Shown: positions 15,393 to 24,186 of the stretch, piece by piece | Layout: the number at the start of each line of letters is the position of its first letter | How positions within the stretch are numbered: the first letter of the stretch is position 1 | Source of the DNA: CAZMLC01 sp964567125 | GTDB taxonomy: Bacteria > Verrucomicrobiota > Kiritimatiellia > RFP12 > UBA1067 | Direction: 5' to 3' | Length of the DNA stretch: 54,577 nucleotides | Assembly: GCA_964567125.1 (NCBI GenBank) | Contig: CAZMLC010000010.1 | Span: 1-54,577 of the forward strand | Made by a program: the position numbers and the translations under genes | The notes under the pieces: generated by a model | Database searches by the model: none | Told to the model about the DNA's origin: nothing | The model's input: the letters and a program-made list of their open reading frames with translations, nothing else

Positions 15393-16772
15393 TTAGTGTG
15401 AATAAATGTCAAAAATATCCAGCGCTTCCAACAGCGATTTTTTCTGGGATGCGGCTGGCTGTTCCGGCGCTTGGCGGGCTTTAACCTCGGCTTCAGCTGC
15501 GGCCGCTGCCGCGGCTTCCGTCACGGGGTGCTGTTCGCTCGACTCACCCTCATCCAGCGCTTCGTTGGCCGTTTCCGATGCTGACGCTGTAGCAAGGAGA
15601 TTCGTTGCGGACACAGGCGCGACGGTCTCCTCCGGCGTCACGTTGGAGACGGTCATTTCAATGCCGCGCACAACCGTTTGCAGCGGCAGGGACTGCGCTT
15701 CACGTTCGGATGCGCGTGCCCGTCTTGCGGCCGCCGCCAGATCCGCTTCTTTTTTGAGTTGCGCTTTGCGGGCGATCCAGGCCATATTTTGCTGGGTCTC
15801 CAGTTTACGCTTCTCGGCAATGCGTTCTGTCAATCCATCGAGTTTACTCGCATAGGCAAGGATCCCGCTCGCGATGGAACGCGCACACGCCTGCTGCCAC
15901 GTTTTATCGACCATGCGGCGCACTTCAGCGGGGTTGGAGAGGAAGCCGACTTCGATTAGCGTTGCCGGGCAGCTGATTTCGCGCAAGACATAGAAGGCTT
16001 GACGTTTGAGGCCGCGATCGACGGTGTCGGGCGTCACTTGACTGAGCCGACGATGAATTTCAAAACCGAGCATGGTGTTTTGATAGTCAAAGGCATTGCC
16101 GATTTGAAACCCGCGTGCTTTGGTGATGGCGGTTGTTCCGGCAAACCCCGGTGGTTGCGTGATATAGGTTTCAACGCCTGATGCATTGGTGTTATCCGCG
16201 AAATTGGCGTGGATGCTGATGAAAAGATCGGCTTTGCGCTTGCGGGCCAGGCGCGAACGATCGTCGAGGGACAAGGTTTCGTCGGTGGTCCGCGTATACA
16301 GGACGTCCATGTTGTTGGATGTCAGGATGGCGCCGACGGACTGTGCGACGGCGAGGTTGATGTCCTTCTCCTTGATGTTGGCCTTTTTATTGACAGCTCC
16401 TTGATCGCCGCCTCCGTGGCCGGCATCGATCATGACGCGCAGGCGTTTCTGCGGTCCGTTTGTCTCGGGCAGGATCGAGATCTGGAGAAAATCGAGGTCG
16501 GTTTTCGTGATGCGCCAGGCATCGTCAGCGACAACGCCATCGGGCGCGACATTGAGCCAGACCGAGACATTGTTGATGTCCGCTTTACGACGGCCTTGGT
16601 AAAAACGGACGCAGTGTGTGTCGTTGGATAGCAGGACGCTATCGCCGTTCCAGACAAAGTTCGTAAATCCAAGTGCGCGTTGTGTTTCCTTCAGCGAGCG
16701 CAGCGCAGGTGCCGCGCGTCCGCTCTGGATAGCAAGGATGGAGAGGATGAGAAAAAGAGTGAAGCGGTTCAT
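15393..16772 (-). CDS. N-acetylmuramoyl-L-alanine amidase (AmiC type)
   Basis: This 459-residue exported enzyme cleaves the amide bond between MurNAc and the stem peptide. It has a signal peptide (about 1-20) and a small N-terminal domain to about residue 105. The Amidase_3 domain spans about 111-310. Zinc ligands are visible at His119 (DAGHGG), Glu135 (IKEKDIN) and His188 (SIHAN), with catalytic Glu274 in LIEVGFLSN. The last 140 residues are a charged, alanine/glutamate-rich extension, perhaps a coiled coil or linker, with no known peptidoglycan-binding motif. An in-frame TTG at 16787 could extend it five residues. It lies 11 bases after xseB. Confidence 0.9.
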   Translation of the reverse strand: MNRFTLFLILSILAIQSGRAAPALRSLKETQRALGFTNFVWNGDSVLLSNDTHCVRFYQGRRKADINNVSVWLNVAPDGVVADDAWRITKTDLDFLQISILPETNGPQKRLRVMIDAGHGGGDQGAVNKKANIKEKDINLAVAQSVGAILTSNNMDVLYTRTTDETLSLDDRSRLARKRKADLFISIHANFADNTNASGVETYITQPPGFAGTTAITKARGFQIGNAFDYQNTMLGFEIHRRLSQVTPDTVDRGLKRQAFYVLREISCPATLIEVGFLSNPAEVRRMVDKTWQQACARSIASGILAYASKLDGLTERIAEKRKLETQQNMAWIARKAQLKKEADLAAAARRARASEREAQSLPLQTVVRGIEMTVSNVTPEETVAPVSATNLLATASASETANEALDEGESSEQHPVTEAAAAAAAEAEVKARQAPEQPAASQKKSLLEALDIFDIYSH

Positions 16773-16783
16773 TGCGAGACTAA

Positions 16784-17026
16784 TCAATTCTTAGGCGTAA
16801 AGGGTTCAGCGGTGATTTCGCCTTGGCTGTTTTTAACAATAATTTCAATGCGTTGTTCGACCTCGTTGAGCGTCGTGGTGCAGGATTTGACCAATTTCTG
16901 TCCCTCTTCGAACGCGGCAATCATCTGATCGAGATCAAGCGTACCAGATTCCATGGATTTGACGATTTCTTCAAGGCGTTTTAAGTTGGTTTCGAATCCT
17001 GCGGATTCGCTCTGTTTGGTCGGCAT
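16784..17026 (-). CDS. xseB: Exodeoxyribonuclease VII small subunit
   Basis: This 80-residue protein matches XseB, which binds the catalytic XseA subunit to form the single-strand-specific exonuclease VII. The characteristic core is present (FETNLKRLEEIVKSMESG, then LDLDQMIAAFEEG and a helix rich in Leu/Glu). Length is typical. The ribosome binding site AAGGGAG is well placed. XseA is not in the window. The downstream amidase is probably co-transcribed. Confidence 0.92.
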   Translation of the reverse strand: MPTKQSESAGFETNLKRLEEIVKSMESGTLDLDQMIAAFEEGQKLVKSCTTTLNEVEQRIEIIVKNSQGEITAEPFTPKN

Positions 17027-17101
17027 AGTGGAGCTCCCTTATGTTTTTAAGAGTACTAAAATATGCTGGGATAAGTCACGGAAATTAAGTACAGTACGCG
17101 T

Positions 17102-18115
17102 ATGAAAAATGATGAAACNNNNNNNNNNNNNNNNNNNNNNNNNNNNNNNNNNNNNNNNNNNNNNNNNNNNNNNNNNNNNNNNNNNNNNNNNNNNNNNNNN
17201 NNNNNNNNNNNNNNNNNNGCGGTGTCGGTCATGCTGCCGCTTCTGTTCGTCGGTGTCGTTTTCGGTTCGCTCATGGTTACGCAGCTCCTCGCGCTGATCG
17301 ATGCGATTCCGCAGTTGTATCAGCAGGTCATGACGTGGTTTCGCACGGAAAGCCCCAATTTCCAGGTTTTTCTTGCAAAGTTCGGACTTGTTGAGGAGTT
17401 TGAGCGGGTAAGCCAGATGGATTATCTGGTGAACCTGGTCAAGGACGCCGTGGTGAATAGCCATATGGGCGCCAAGGCGATTGCATACGGGGCGGATGCG
17501 CTTCAGCATCTCCTTGCGCTACTGAGCTGGCTGATCGTGCCGGTCTATCTTGTTTATTTTCTGGTTGCCCGTTCCTTGGGGCCGAACGCCGTGGTGGGCC
17601 AGCTTGCGTTTTTAAAGAAGGAGACGCGGGGGGACTTGGTTTTCCTTTTGGAGGAGTTCGTGCGGATTGTCGCCGCTTATTTCCGCGGCCAGCTCGTGAT
17701 CGCAGCGATTCAGGGGCTGTTATTCGGCATCGGGTTCTGGCTCGTGGGGGTGCCGTATGGTCTGGTTCTGGGACTCAGCCTCGGCTGTCTGAATGTGGTG
17801 CCCTATCTGGGTAATGTGATTGGGCTCTCCGTGACCTTGCCGTTGGCGTTTTTCGGCGCAGGAGGGGGACTGTCGCGTTTGCTGCTGGTGATCGGTGTTT
17901 TTGTGATGGTGCAGGTTTTTGATGGCTACTGGCTGACGCCGCGGATTCAATCCAAAGGGACCGGCCTTAGCGATCTCGCGATTGTGTTTTCACTGCTCTT
18001 TTGGGGTGTGATTTTTCAAGGGCTGCTCGGCATCTTGCTCGCGATTCCACTGAGTGCCTTCTTTGTTGTGGTGTGGCGTCTGCTCAAGCGCAAATATATT
18101 CGCGAGGTGGTCTAG
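17102..18115 (+). CDS. AI-2E family transporter, interrupted by an assembly gap
   Basis: The readable part after the gap (from 17219) encodes about 298 residues of a PF01594 (AI-2E/PerM) permease. It has a long amphipathic stretch after the first visible membrane helix, then paired helices with GQLVIAAIQGLLFGIGFWLVGVPYG and the conserved GLSDLAIVFSLLFWG near the end. Only six codons lie before the N run (MKNDET). Family proteins have two further transmembrane helices there, so roughly 60 residues are probably missing. The two sides happen to be in one frame with 100 N. Substrate cannot be told: relatives include AI-2 exporters and Na+/H+ antiporters. No ribosome binding site precedes the ATG. 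Confidence 0.75.
   Translation: MKNDEXXXXXXXXXXXXXXXXXXXXXXXXXXXXXXXXXXAVSVMLPLLFVGVVFGSLMVTQLLALIDAIPQLYQQVMTWFRTESPNFQVFLAKFGLVEEFERVSQMDYLVNLVKDAVVNSHMGAKAIAYGADALQHLLALLSWLIVPVYLVYFLVARSLGPNAVVGQLAFLKKETRGDLVFLLEEFVRIVAAYFRGQLVIAAIQGLLFGIGFWLVGVPYGLVLGLSLGCLNVVPYLGNVIGLSVTLPLAFFGAGGGLSRLLLVIGVFVMVQVFDGYWLTPRIQSKGTGLSDLAIVFSLLFWGVIFQGLLGILLAIPLSAFFVVVWRLLKRKYIREVV
17119..17218. other. Assembly gap of 100 N inside the AI-2E transporter gene
   Basis: Exactly 100 N, a placeholder length. By comparison with the permease family, the real missing stretch is probably about 180 bases, encoding the first two membrane helices. Confidence 0.95.
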
Positions 18116-18118
18116 CGG

Positions 18119-18892
18119 CTACAGATGCAGCGTCAGCCCGTCGTAGGCGATGCGGATGTGCGGGGGCAACGTCGCTTCAAGCGTGGCGTGGTCAATATCG
18201 TGGCAGAGGTGCGTAAGGTAGGCCTTTGTGGGCGCAATGCGCTGGATGTAGGCGAGGCTGCGCTCCACGTTCAAGTGCGCCGGATGGGGGCGGTAACGCA
18301 GGCAATCCAGAATCAGGCAGTCGATGCCACAGAGGCGTTCCACGGTTTCATCCGGCAACTCGCTGCAATCCGGGATATAGGCCATGCGGCGCTGTCCATG
18401 TTCAAGGAGGTAGCCCGTCATGTGACTGCCGTGATGCGTGACGCGTAGGGGTGTCACCGTGACATCGCCGAGCGTGAAGGTGCTTTCAATAGTCTTGAAG
18501 TCGATCTGTGCGCGATAGAGGCCTAACGTCGAGGGCTTGTCGTCGATGTAGTGAAAAGCGCGGCGTAGATCGCGCAGTGTGGGCGCTTCGGCATACGCGG
18601 GCAGAACCGTCTGGTGGATGGTGTTGAAGCGACGGATATCGTCAAAGCCGAAGATATGATCCGCGTGGGCATGCGTGAACAGAACCGCCTGACAACGCCG
18701 GATACTGTGTCGCAGCATCTGGTTGCGAAAATCAGGCGAGGTGTCGATCACGAAAGCAAAGGTCTCGGTGGAGATGTAGAGGCTGGAACGTGTACGGGTA
18801 TTGCGCGGGTCGGAAGAGGTGCACACCGGGCACGAACAGCCGATCATCGGAATACCGACAGAGGTTCCAGTTCCCAGGAAAATCAGATCCAT
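18119..18892 (-). CDS. PhnP-like metallo-beta-lactamase-fold phosphodiesterase
   Basis: This 257-residue hydrolase carries the metallo-beta-lactamase signature THAHADH with ligands His74, His76, Asp78 and His79. It also has an N-terminal GCSCPVC (Cys19, Cys21, Cys24), the structural zinc site typical of PhnP, whose model member opens cyclic ribose phosphate in phosphonate use. Later motifs are VTHHGSHMTGY and YIPDCSEL. No other phn gene is nearby, so the physiological substrate here is unknown; many PhnP-like proteins act on other cyclic phosphodiesters. The start codon comes directly after the stop of the Gfo/Idh/MocA gene, so it is the second gene of that pair. Confidence 0.85.
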   Translation of the reverse strand: MDLIFLGTGTSVGIPMIGCSCPVCTSSDPRNTRTRSSLYISTETFAFVIDTSPDFRNQMLRHSIRRCQAVLFTHAHADHIFGFDDIRRFNTIHQTVLPAYAEAPTLRDLRRAFHYIDDKPSTLGLYRAQIDFKTIESTFTLGDVTVTPLRVTHHGSHMTGYLLEHGQRRMAYIPDCSELPDETVERLCGIDCLILDCLRYRPHPAHLNVERSLAYIQRIAPTKAYLTHLCHDIDHATLEATLPPHIRIAYDGLTLHL

Positions 18893-19927
18893 TTACAGTT
18901 TGATCGTCTTTCTCGTATGCGCGGATTTCTTCTCTGCGTCGACCAGACGGACCGAGTTGCGCGATTGCTCGGGCGTGATAATCTGCGGTACTTTCTTGCC
19001 GTTGATGAAGTCGAGGAACCACTGCAGCTCGTGCAGGTAACCGTCGCCATCTTCCAGTTTGGCTTCAAAAGCCGCACCCTTTTCCGGACAGATCTGCGGC
19101 GGTTTCCCCGTGGTGCAGCTCCAGCGGACCACGGCGTGTTCAAAGATAACCAGATAGCCTGCATCAAATCCCATGGAAGGTGTGATACTCCAGTTGCCCG
19201 TTGCCGTGATAATGGGGCCATTGTAGTTGTAGACGGTATTGATGTGGAGCATGGTGCCAGACTCCGCATAACCCGCTGAACTGCTGACTGATTTCGGCAT
19301 ACCGAAAAGGTAATGGATCATGTCGGAATCATGGATGTGCAGGTCGAGCGCAACACCGCCGCTCTTACTTTCATCCAACAGCCAGTTGCTGCCCTTGCTC
19401 CACCCCGGGGGCGGACTGAAGCGATGAAAATCCGCACTCCGGACCGCACCGTATTTCTTGCTTTCCACAATCTTCTTTAAAAACGTGTAGGCCGGCCAGA
19501 AACGGAGGCAGTGCGCAATCATGAGCTTCGCGCCATTCGTGGCCTCTTTGGCCGCCTTCAGCATGGCATCGCAGGAGGCCGTATCGAGCGCCATGGGTTT
19601 TTCACAGACGACATTCACGCCCGCCTTCAGTGCTTTGGCGGTCAAGGGAAGGTGCAGCGGTGTCGGAAGCGTGATGGAGACGATATCCAGGTCCATTTCC
19701 GCCAGCATACGATCGTAATCGTCATAGAGCTTGGCTGTGCCAAAATCCGTTGAGGTGTCGGCGCCTTTGACATTTCCCCCTTGCATGGATGAGGTAAACT
19801 GAGAGAGGTCCTTGTCACACAGCGCAACGACTTGTGCGCCCTTGATCTTCTTCCAATTTCCATAGTGCATACGCCCCATGAAACCAAATCCGACAACGCC
19901 GATACGTTTCACTTTTTTCTTCGACAT
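18893..19927 (-). CDS. Cytoplasmic Gfo/Idh/MocA family oxidoreductase
   Basis: This 344-residue protein has no signal peptide. It starts with a Rossmann domain (VVGFGFMGRMHYGNW, about residues 10-24), followed by the family CEKPMALD motif with catalytic lysine and a C-terminal domain with DLHIHDSDMI carrying the conserved substrate histidine/aspartate. It probably oxidises a sugar, inositol or related polyol with NAD(P). Unlike the two other family members here it lacks a Tat signal, so it should act on a substrate already inside the cell. The ATG at 19927 is preferred because GGAAGGA lies upstream. It is translationally abutted to the PhnP-like gene. Confidence 0.9.
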   Translation of the reverse strand: MSKKKVKRIGVVGFGFMGRMHYGNWKKIKGAQVVALCDKDLSQFTSSMQGGNVKGADTSTDFGTAKLYDDYDRMLAEMDLDIVSITLPTPLHLPLTAKALKAGVNVVCEKPMALDTASCDAMLKAAKEATNGAKLMIAHCLRFWPAYTFLKKIVESKKYGAVRSADFHRFSPPPGWSKGSNWLLDESKSGGVALDLHIHDSDMIHYLFGMPKSVSSSAGYAESGTMLHINTVYNYNGPIITATGNWSITPSMGFDAGYLVIFEHAVVRWSCTTGKPPQICPEKGAAFEAKLEDGDGYLHELQWFLDFINGKKVPQIITPEQSRNSVRLVDAEKKSAHTRKTIKL

Positions 19928-20004
19928 GGTATGATATCCTTCCACATTTTGCATGTATTCAACACAATACATAGTATACGCAAAAACTGGTGATTTGGAT
20001 ACCG

Positions 20005-20037
20005 AAAAAAGCGGTGTGCGAAATTCGCCCTGCTTTT
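20005..20037 (-). terminator. Probable terminator after the KamA-family gene
   Basis: On the minus strand, AAAAGC starts at the stop codon and pairs with GCTTTT, with inner GG/CC and GCGA/TCGC pairs, ending in six T residues. The stem is interrupted, so the call is moderate. Confidence 0.45.
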
Positions 20038-21089
20038 CACGTCGCGGGTTCGGGATAATGGATCGTTTTATTATTCGATGTGCGCAACAGCGTCGATTCA
20101 GGCGTGCGCGCTAAAATCGCATTGGGGACCATTTCGATTTTTCCGTTTTCAGACGTGTCGAGCGCGAAATGGGGAATGCCCAGTCCGCTGAGCCGTCCAC
20201 GCAGGTAGCCCATGATGGCGAGTCCGGTGTCGAGCGGTGTGCGGAAGTGTTCGGTTCCTTCAACCAGGTCGCATTGAAACAGATAGTAGGGGCGCACGCG
20301 GTTTTTGAGGAGCAGGCGGCAGAGCGTTTCAATCGTTGTTGGCGTATCGTTGATTCCTTTGAGCAAGACCGTCTGATTGCCGAGCGGGATGCCCGAATCC
20401 GCGAGTAATTTTAATGCGTGCGCCGCCTCGGAGGTAACTTCGACGGGATGGTTGAAATGCGTGTTGATATAGAGCGGAGCAAAGGCGGCGAGCCGCCGTG
20501 CAAGCGTGCGTGTGATGCGCATGGGCAAGGTGACGGGAATGCGCGTCGCGATGCGGATGATCTCCACGGAGGGAACCGCGCGGATGGCGCGCAGCAGCGC
20601 GAAAAGATTTTTTTCAGGCAGCAGCAGGGGGTCTCCGCCCGAAACGAGGACATCGCGAATTTCAGGATGCGCCCGCAGATAGGTTAGCCAGCGATCTTGC
20701 ATACTTTGGTCCGCGGCTGCCGTATTCTGTTTGGTAAGACGCTTGCGCATACAGTGCCGGCAACGCACCGCGCATTGGCCGGTTGTGACCAGTAGCACGC
20801 GGTCGGGGTAACGTTGGATAAGACCGGGGACAGGCTGCTGCGCATCTTCCGCCAGGGGATCTGCGGTCAGCCAGCGCGGCGTCGTGAGTTCTGCGGATTG
20901 CGGCACGCATTGCGCATAGATCGGATCGGAAAAATCAAACGTGCGGATCAGCCCGAGGTAATAGGGCGTGATGCGCATGGGGAAGGTGTTGCAGGCTGTT
21001 GCATCAATCGGAGCATGGGGAAAGCGGCGTTGAAATTCAGCAAGGGTGCAGATACTCTGTTGCAGGTGTTGTTTCCACGTTTTTTTCAT
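20037..21089 (-). CDS. KamA/EpmB-type lysine 2,3-aminomutase (radical SAM)
   Basis: This 350-residue protein has the radical SAM cluster motif C106-AVR-C110-RH-C113, the SGGDPLL motif and a C-terminal PLP-lysine candidate, Lys317 in ENGKIEMVPN, aligned with the GGGKxPVMPN motif of lysine aminomutases. The length matches EpmB/YjeK (about 340) rather than the longer clostridial KamA (about 415), so it most likely makes beta-lysine from lysine for modification of elongation factor P. EF-P and EpmA are not in the window, so the osmolyte or catabolic alternative stays open. There is no ribosome binding site, and a promoter lies only 11 bases upstream of the ATG. Confidence 0.85.
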   Translation of the reverse strand: MKKTWKQHLQQSICTLAEFQRRFPHAPIDATACNTFPMRITPYYLGLIRTFDFSDPIYAQCVPQSAELTTPRWLTADPLAEDAQQPVPGLIQRYPDRVLLVTTGQCAVRCRHCMRKRLTKQNTAAADQSMQDRWLTYLRAHPEIRDVLVSGGDPLLLPEKNLFALLRAIRAVPSVEIIRIATRIPVTLPMRITRTLARRLAAFAPLYINTHFNHPVEVTSEAAHALKLLADSGIPLGNQTVLLKGINDTPTTIETLCRLLLKNRVRPYYLFQCDLVEGTEHFRTPLDTGLAIMGYLRGRLSGLGIPHFALDTSENGKIEMVPNAILARTPESTLLRTSNNKTIHYPEPAT

Positions 21090-21100
21090 GACACGGGGTC

Positions 21101-21129
21101 ATTATCATGAAGGTTTGGAAAAAATGCAA
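21101..21129 (-). promoter_or_regulatory. Promoter of the KamA-family gene, with a near-leaderless start
   Basis: TTGCAT (21129-21124), a 17-base spacer and GATAAT (21106-21101) end 11 bases before the ATG at 21089. Transcription should begin about 4 bases before the start codon, which agrees with the lack of a Shine-Dalgarno sequence. Confidence 0.5.
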
Positions 21130-21246
21130 TGGTGATTTTCAATCTTTATTTCTTGCATTCCCGCGCGCGCTTTTCGATTTTGGACTTTTTATGCACCCCG
21201 AAAGTTGATACCATTAAAAACCAATTTGAAAAGGAGCATTTGTTCT

Positions 21247-23388
21247 ATGGAAACCACGAAGTCTGCGAGCGAAAATGAAACCCAGTTTCTGGAATTGGTT
21301 CAGCGTCGACCGATTCCTACCGCTGAATTGTTATCGGTGATTCATGACCTGATGATACAGGATTCAAAGAAAGCGGATGAATCAACCGTGATGTTGATGC
21401 AGGAGTTAATCAATGCCTTCGATTTTGCAGGTCTCTTTCTGCTGATCAAGGATCGCCGCGAACAGTTGACCCAGCAACTCAATGCAACCGGAATCCGTGA
21501 CGCGTTAAAGAAAGCAGCGTTAAAAGATCGCTTAACCACCGCACTTATTGATGCATCGGGTTTCGGCGATGTGCCGCTGGAAAAGGCGTTTGAGAATCTT
21601 GATTTGTTGGTTTCGCTCAAGCCGGAGACGCTGATTTTGGATCAGAACTGGGGCGTTGGAAAGATTCGTCGCATGGATGATTTCTATAAGCGTGCGACGA
21701 TTGACTTTAAGGCGAAAAGCAGCCATCAGATGAGTTTCGAGGCGATTCTTGAAAATGTTCAACGTGCGCCGCATGACCATTTGCTGACGCGTTGCTACTT
21801 GGATCTTGAGAGTGTCAAGAAGATCGTGGAAGAACAACCTGGTGATGTCGTGAAGTTAGCCTTACGCAGCTTTGGTGATATGACAATTGTGCGCCTGGAG
21901 GAGTTGCTGGTCAATAAGCATCATTTGGTTGCGGCTGCAGGCTGGAAAAGCTTTTGGGAGCATGCGCGCAGAGAGCTTAAAAAGGATGTTTTGGTTGTGA
22001 TCCCGACCAAGCGCACGGAGGCGCTTCAGTTGCTTGCCGCAGCGGAAGAGTATGGCGACACATGGTTCAACGATTTCAGCCGCATGCGCGACGCCGTGAA
22101 GCTGCTCGCTTTAATCTCGGATTTGGAAAACAGCGACAAATTTGCTGGGCTCGACGATATTCAGCGCGGGATGATTGAAGAGCGCTTGGAATTTGCGGCG
22201 AAGAGCGCCTACAATACGGATCCGGCCACCTATGCGCGCGTTGCAGTCAAGATTCAGGCCTTTGGCTTCCTGTCGCCGCCTGCGGATCAGATGCGCGCGC
22301 ATCTCATGGACAACAGTCGGTACATTAAAGCGGCTGAAGGCCTGGCGGTCAAAGACGTCAATGCGATGTTGACCTTCCTGCTTGCAGGCGGTGATTCCGT
22401 GGCCTCGTGCATGATTGCCGAGATGGCGCAAATGCCGTATAACCTGTTAAATGAGCTGCTGACGCTGTTGAAAGATAGCCACGAGGCGGAACAGAAGGTT
22501 TTCCAGTTGCTGAGCCGTCCGCAGGCTCCTGCAACGTTGGTCAACTGGGCGTTCCGTTCGCGCGAGACGACCGCCTGGACGTTGCCGCCACTGTTGAATC
22601 TGCTTGGGCATGCGATCAGCGTGATCGAAAGCAAGCTCTCCGGTGAAGCGTTGCGTATGCAAAATCAGCTGAAGCTGCATTTTGATGCGCACGGAAAATG
22701 GTTGGATAAACTTTTCGATAAATTGGACAGTGTGAGTCAGGAGGTTCTGTTTGATCGCCTGCAGGCCTCGACGGCCTGGGATCCGGCGACGCATCGCACG
22801 CTGATTAAGCAGATGCTGGATCGCAATCCCGAACTGACGAAACTGAAAAAAGCCGTTGTGGCCAAGCAGCAGGCTGCGATTCGCCAGACGTCGTGGCACT
22901 CCCTGGCTGAACGCCAATTGCAATACAAGCATCTGATCGAAGTGGACATGCCGAAGAACCGTATTGATATCGCGGTGGCGCGTAGCTACGGCGACTTGCG
23001 TGAGAACTTCGAATATCAGGCGGCCAAGGATTTGGAGCGCCAGCTGCAACAGCGCCAATCGGAGTTGCAGCGCGAACTCGGTCAGGTCAAGGGAACGGAT
23101 TTCGCGGGTGTTGCGTATGATCGCGTGGCGGCCGGCACAACCGTGACCTTGCGGATGGATGATGGCTCCATGCGCGTCTACACCGTCTTGGGTGAGTGGG
23201 ATCGCGATGAAGCGCTGAACATTATCTCCAATATGACCCGGCTAGCGACGGCGATCGAAGGCAAGCGCGTCGGTGAGCGTGCGGTTATTCCCTCCGTATC
23301 CGGAACGGAAGAGACCACCATCGAAAACATTGAGCCGCTTTCGGAAGAAATCCGGCAGTGGATCACGACGATTCCTACGGAGCTGTAA
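21247..23388 (+). CDS. greA: Transcription elongation factor GreA, long Chlamydia-type form
   Basis: This 713-residue protein carries GreA at its C-terminus: the coiled-coil tip motif ARSYGDLRENFEYQAAKD around residues 578-595 keeps the catalytic acidic pair Asp583 and Glu586. A FKBP-like GreA_GreB domain spans about 625-713. GreA inserts this tip into the secondary channel of RNA polymerase to trigger cleavage of backtracked RNA. The usual protein has about 158 residues; here some 550 residues of helical, charged sequence precede it, as in chlamydial GreA. The role of the extension is unknown. The start at 21247 follows AAGGAG at 21231-21236, and folK begins 3 bases after the stop. Confidence 0.88.
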   Translation: METTKSASENETQFLELVQRRPIPTAELLSVIHDLMIQDSKKADESTVMLMQELINAFDFAGLFLLIKDRREQLTQQLNATGIRDALKKAALKDRLTTALIDASGFGDVPLEKAFENLDLLVSLKPETLILDQNWGVGKIRRMDDFYKRATIDFKAKSSHQMSFEAILENVQRAPHDHLLTRCYLDLESVKKIVEEQPGDVVKLALRSFGDMTIVRLEELLVNKHHLVAAAGWKSFWEHARRELKKDVLVVIPTKRTEALQLLAAAEEYGDTWFNDFSRMRDAVKLLALISDLENSDKFAGLDDIQRGMIEERLEFAAKSAYNTDPATYARVAVKIQAFGFLSPPADQMRAHLMDNSRYIKAAEGLAVKDVNAMLTFLLAGGDSVASCMIAEMAQMPYNLLNELLTLLKDSHEAEQKVFQLLSRPQAPATLVNWAFRSRETTAWTLPPLLNLLGHAISVIESKLSGEALRMQNQLKLHFDAHGKWLDKLFDKLDSVSQEVLFDRLQASTAWDPATHRTLIKQMLDRNPELTKLKKAVVAKQQAAIRQTSWHSLAERQLQYKHLIEVDMPKNRIDIAVARSYGDLRENFEYQAAKDLERQLQQRQSELQRELGQVKGTDFAGVAYDRVAAGTTVTLRMDDGSMRVYTVLGEWDRDEALNIISNMTRLATAIEGKRVGERAVIPSVSGTEETTIENIEPLSEEIRQWITTIPTEL

Positions 23389-23391
23389 GCG

Positions 23392-23904
23392 ATGGCGCAG
23401 TGCGCAATCCTGTCACTGGGAAGCAACGTTGAACCGCGGTTCGACTATGTGTGCCAGGCGGTTGCGCAGCTGCGCACGATTGTGCATAGCCAGGTAACGC
23501 GGATCTCGCCCGTTTATGAAACAGCGCCGGTCTTAACACCGTCGCCGGACGTTGATCCGCATTTTCTCAACTGCATTGTCCTCGTCGAGACGGATCTCGA
23601 TCCGTTGCCTTTTTTCCAGCAGACTCAAGCGATTGAGCAGCGCTTGCATCGGACGCGTTCGATCTATGGCGCGCCGCGCACGATCGACATCGATATAATT
23701 AGTTTCGGCGTATGGCAGATTGCGCAAGGCCCGCTGATTTTACCGCATCCGCGCGCACATCTGCGGCGTTTTGTGTTGCAGCCATTGGCCGATCTTATGC
23801 CCCAGCTCTGTCTGCCTGGTTTTTCACATACAGTCAGCGCGCTGTTGGCGGATTGCGCCGATCACGCTGCGGTTGAGCGGTATGCCGAAGCATGCACGGT
23901 TTAA
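23392..23904 (+). CDS. folK: 2-amino-4-hydroxy-6-hydroxymethyldihydropteridine pyrophosphokinase
   Basis: This 170-residue enzyme transfers pyrophosphate from ATP to the pterin in folate synthesis. Family motifs are LSLGSNVEPR at the N-terminus, the catalytic loop with GAPRTIDIDII holding the two magnesium-binding aspartates, and LPHPRAHLRRFVL. Length is normal for HPPK. It follows greA by 3 bases, with the ribosome binding site inside the end of greA. Its stop overlaps the end of convergent atpC by 4 bases, with no terminator between the two. Confidence 0.93.
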   Translation: MAQCAILSLGSNVEPRFDYVCQAVAQLRTIVHSQVTRISPVYETAPVLTPSPDVDPHFLNCIVLVETDLDPLPFFQQTQAIEQRLHRTRSIYGAPRTIDIDIISFGVWQIAQGPLILPHPRAHLRRFVLQPLADLMPQLCLPGFSHTVSALLADCADHAAVERYAEACTV

Positions 23905-24185
23905 TCTTCTGTTCGATCACCGTGATATTGCGCAAACGAGGTGAGAATCGTAACGGCGGTGCCATCGGTCTTCAGCAGGAAGGCTTCGCTTTTAAAACGG
24001 ACCCATACACCATCCTGCTGAATGCGGATGATGCCGGCTGGGCACGCTGCAACCAGCGGCTCATGTTTGGCCATCACGCCCAGCGACCCCGTGTGACTGC
24101 GCACCTGAATCTGCGTAATTTCACCTTGGATTAACTCCCCGCCGGGCGTGAGGATGCGAAACGGAAATGTGTTGTGTCCATCCAT
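23901..24185 (-). CDS. atpC: F-type ATP synthase subunit epsilon, short form
   Basis: This protein of only 94 residues has the N-terminal beta-sandwich of epsilon (FRILTPGGELIQGEITQIQVRS, then GSLGVMAKHEPLV). It stops before the two C-terminal helices found in the usual protein of about 135 residues. The sandwich alone is enough to link gamma to the c-ring, but the helices give ATP-hydrolysis inhibition in other bacteria. A frameshift is not obvious, since the following bases are the end of folK on the other strand. It is the last gene of the atp operon, one base after atpD. Confidence 0.88.
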   Translation of the reverse strand: MDGHNTFPFRILTPGGELIQGEITQIQVRSHTGSLGVMAKHEPLVAACPAGIIRIQQDGVWVRFKSEAFLLKTDGTAVTILTSFAQYHGDRTED

Positions 24186-24186
24186 A

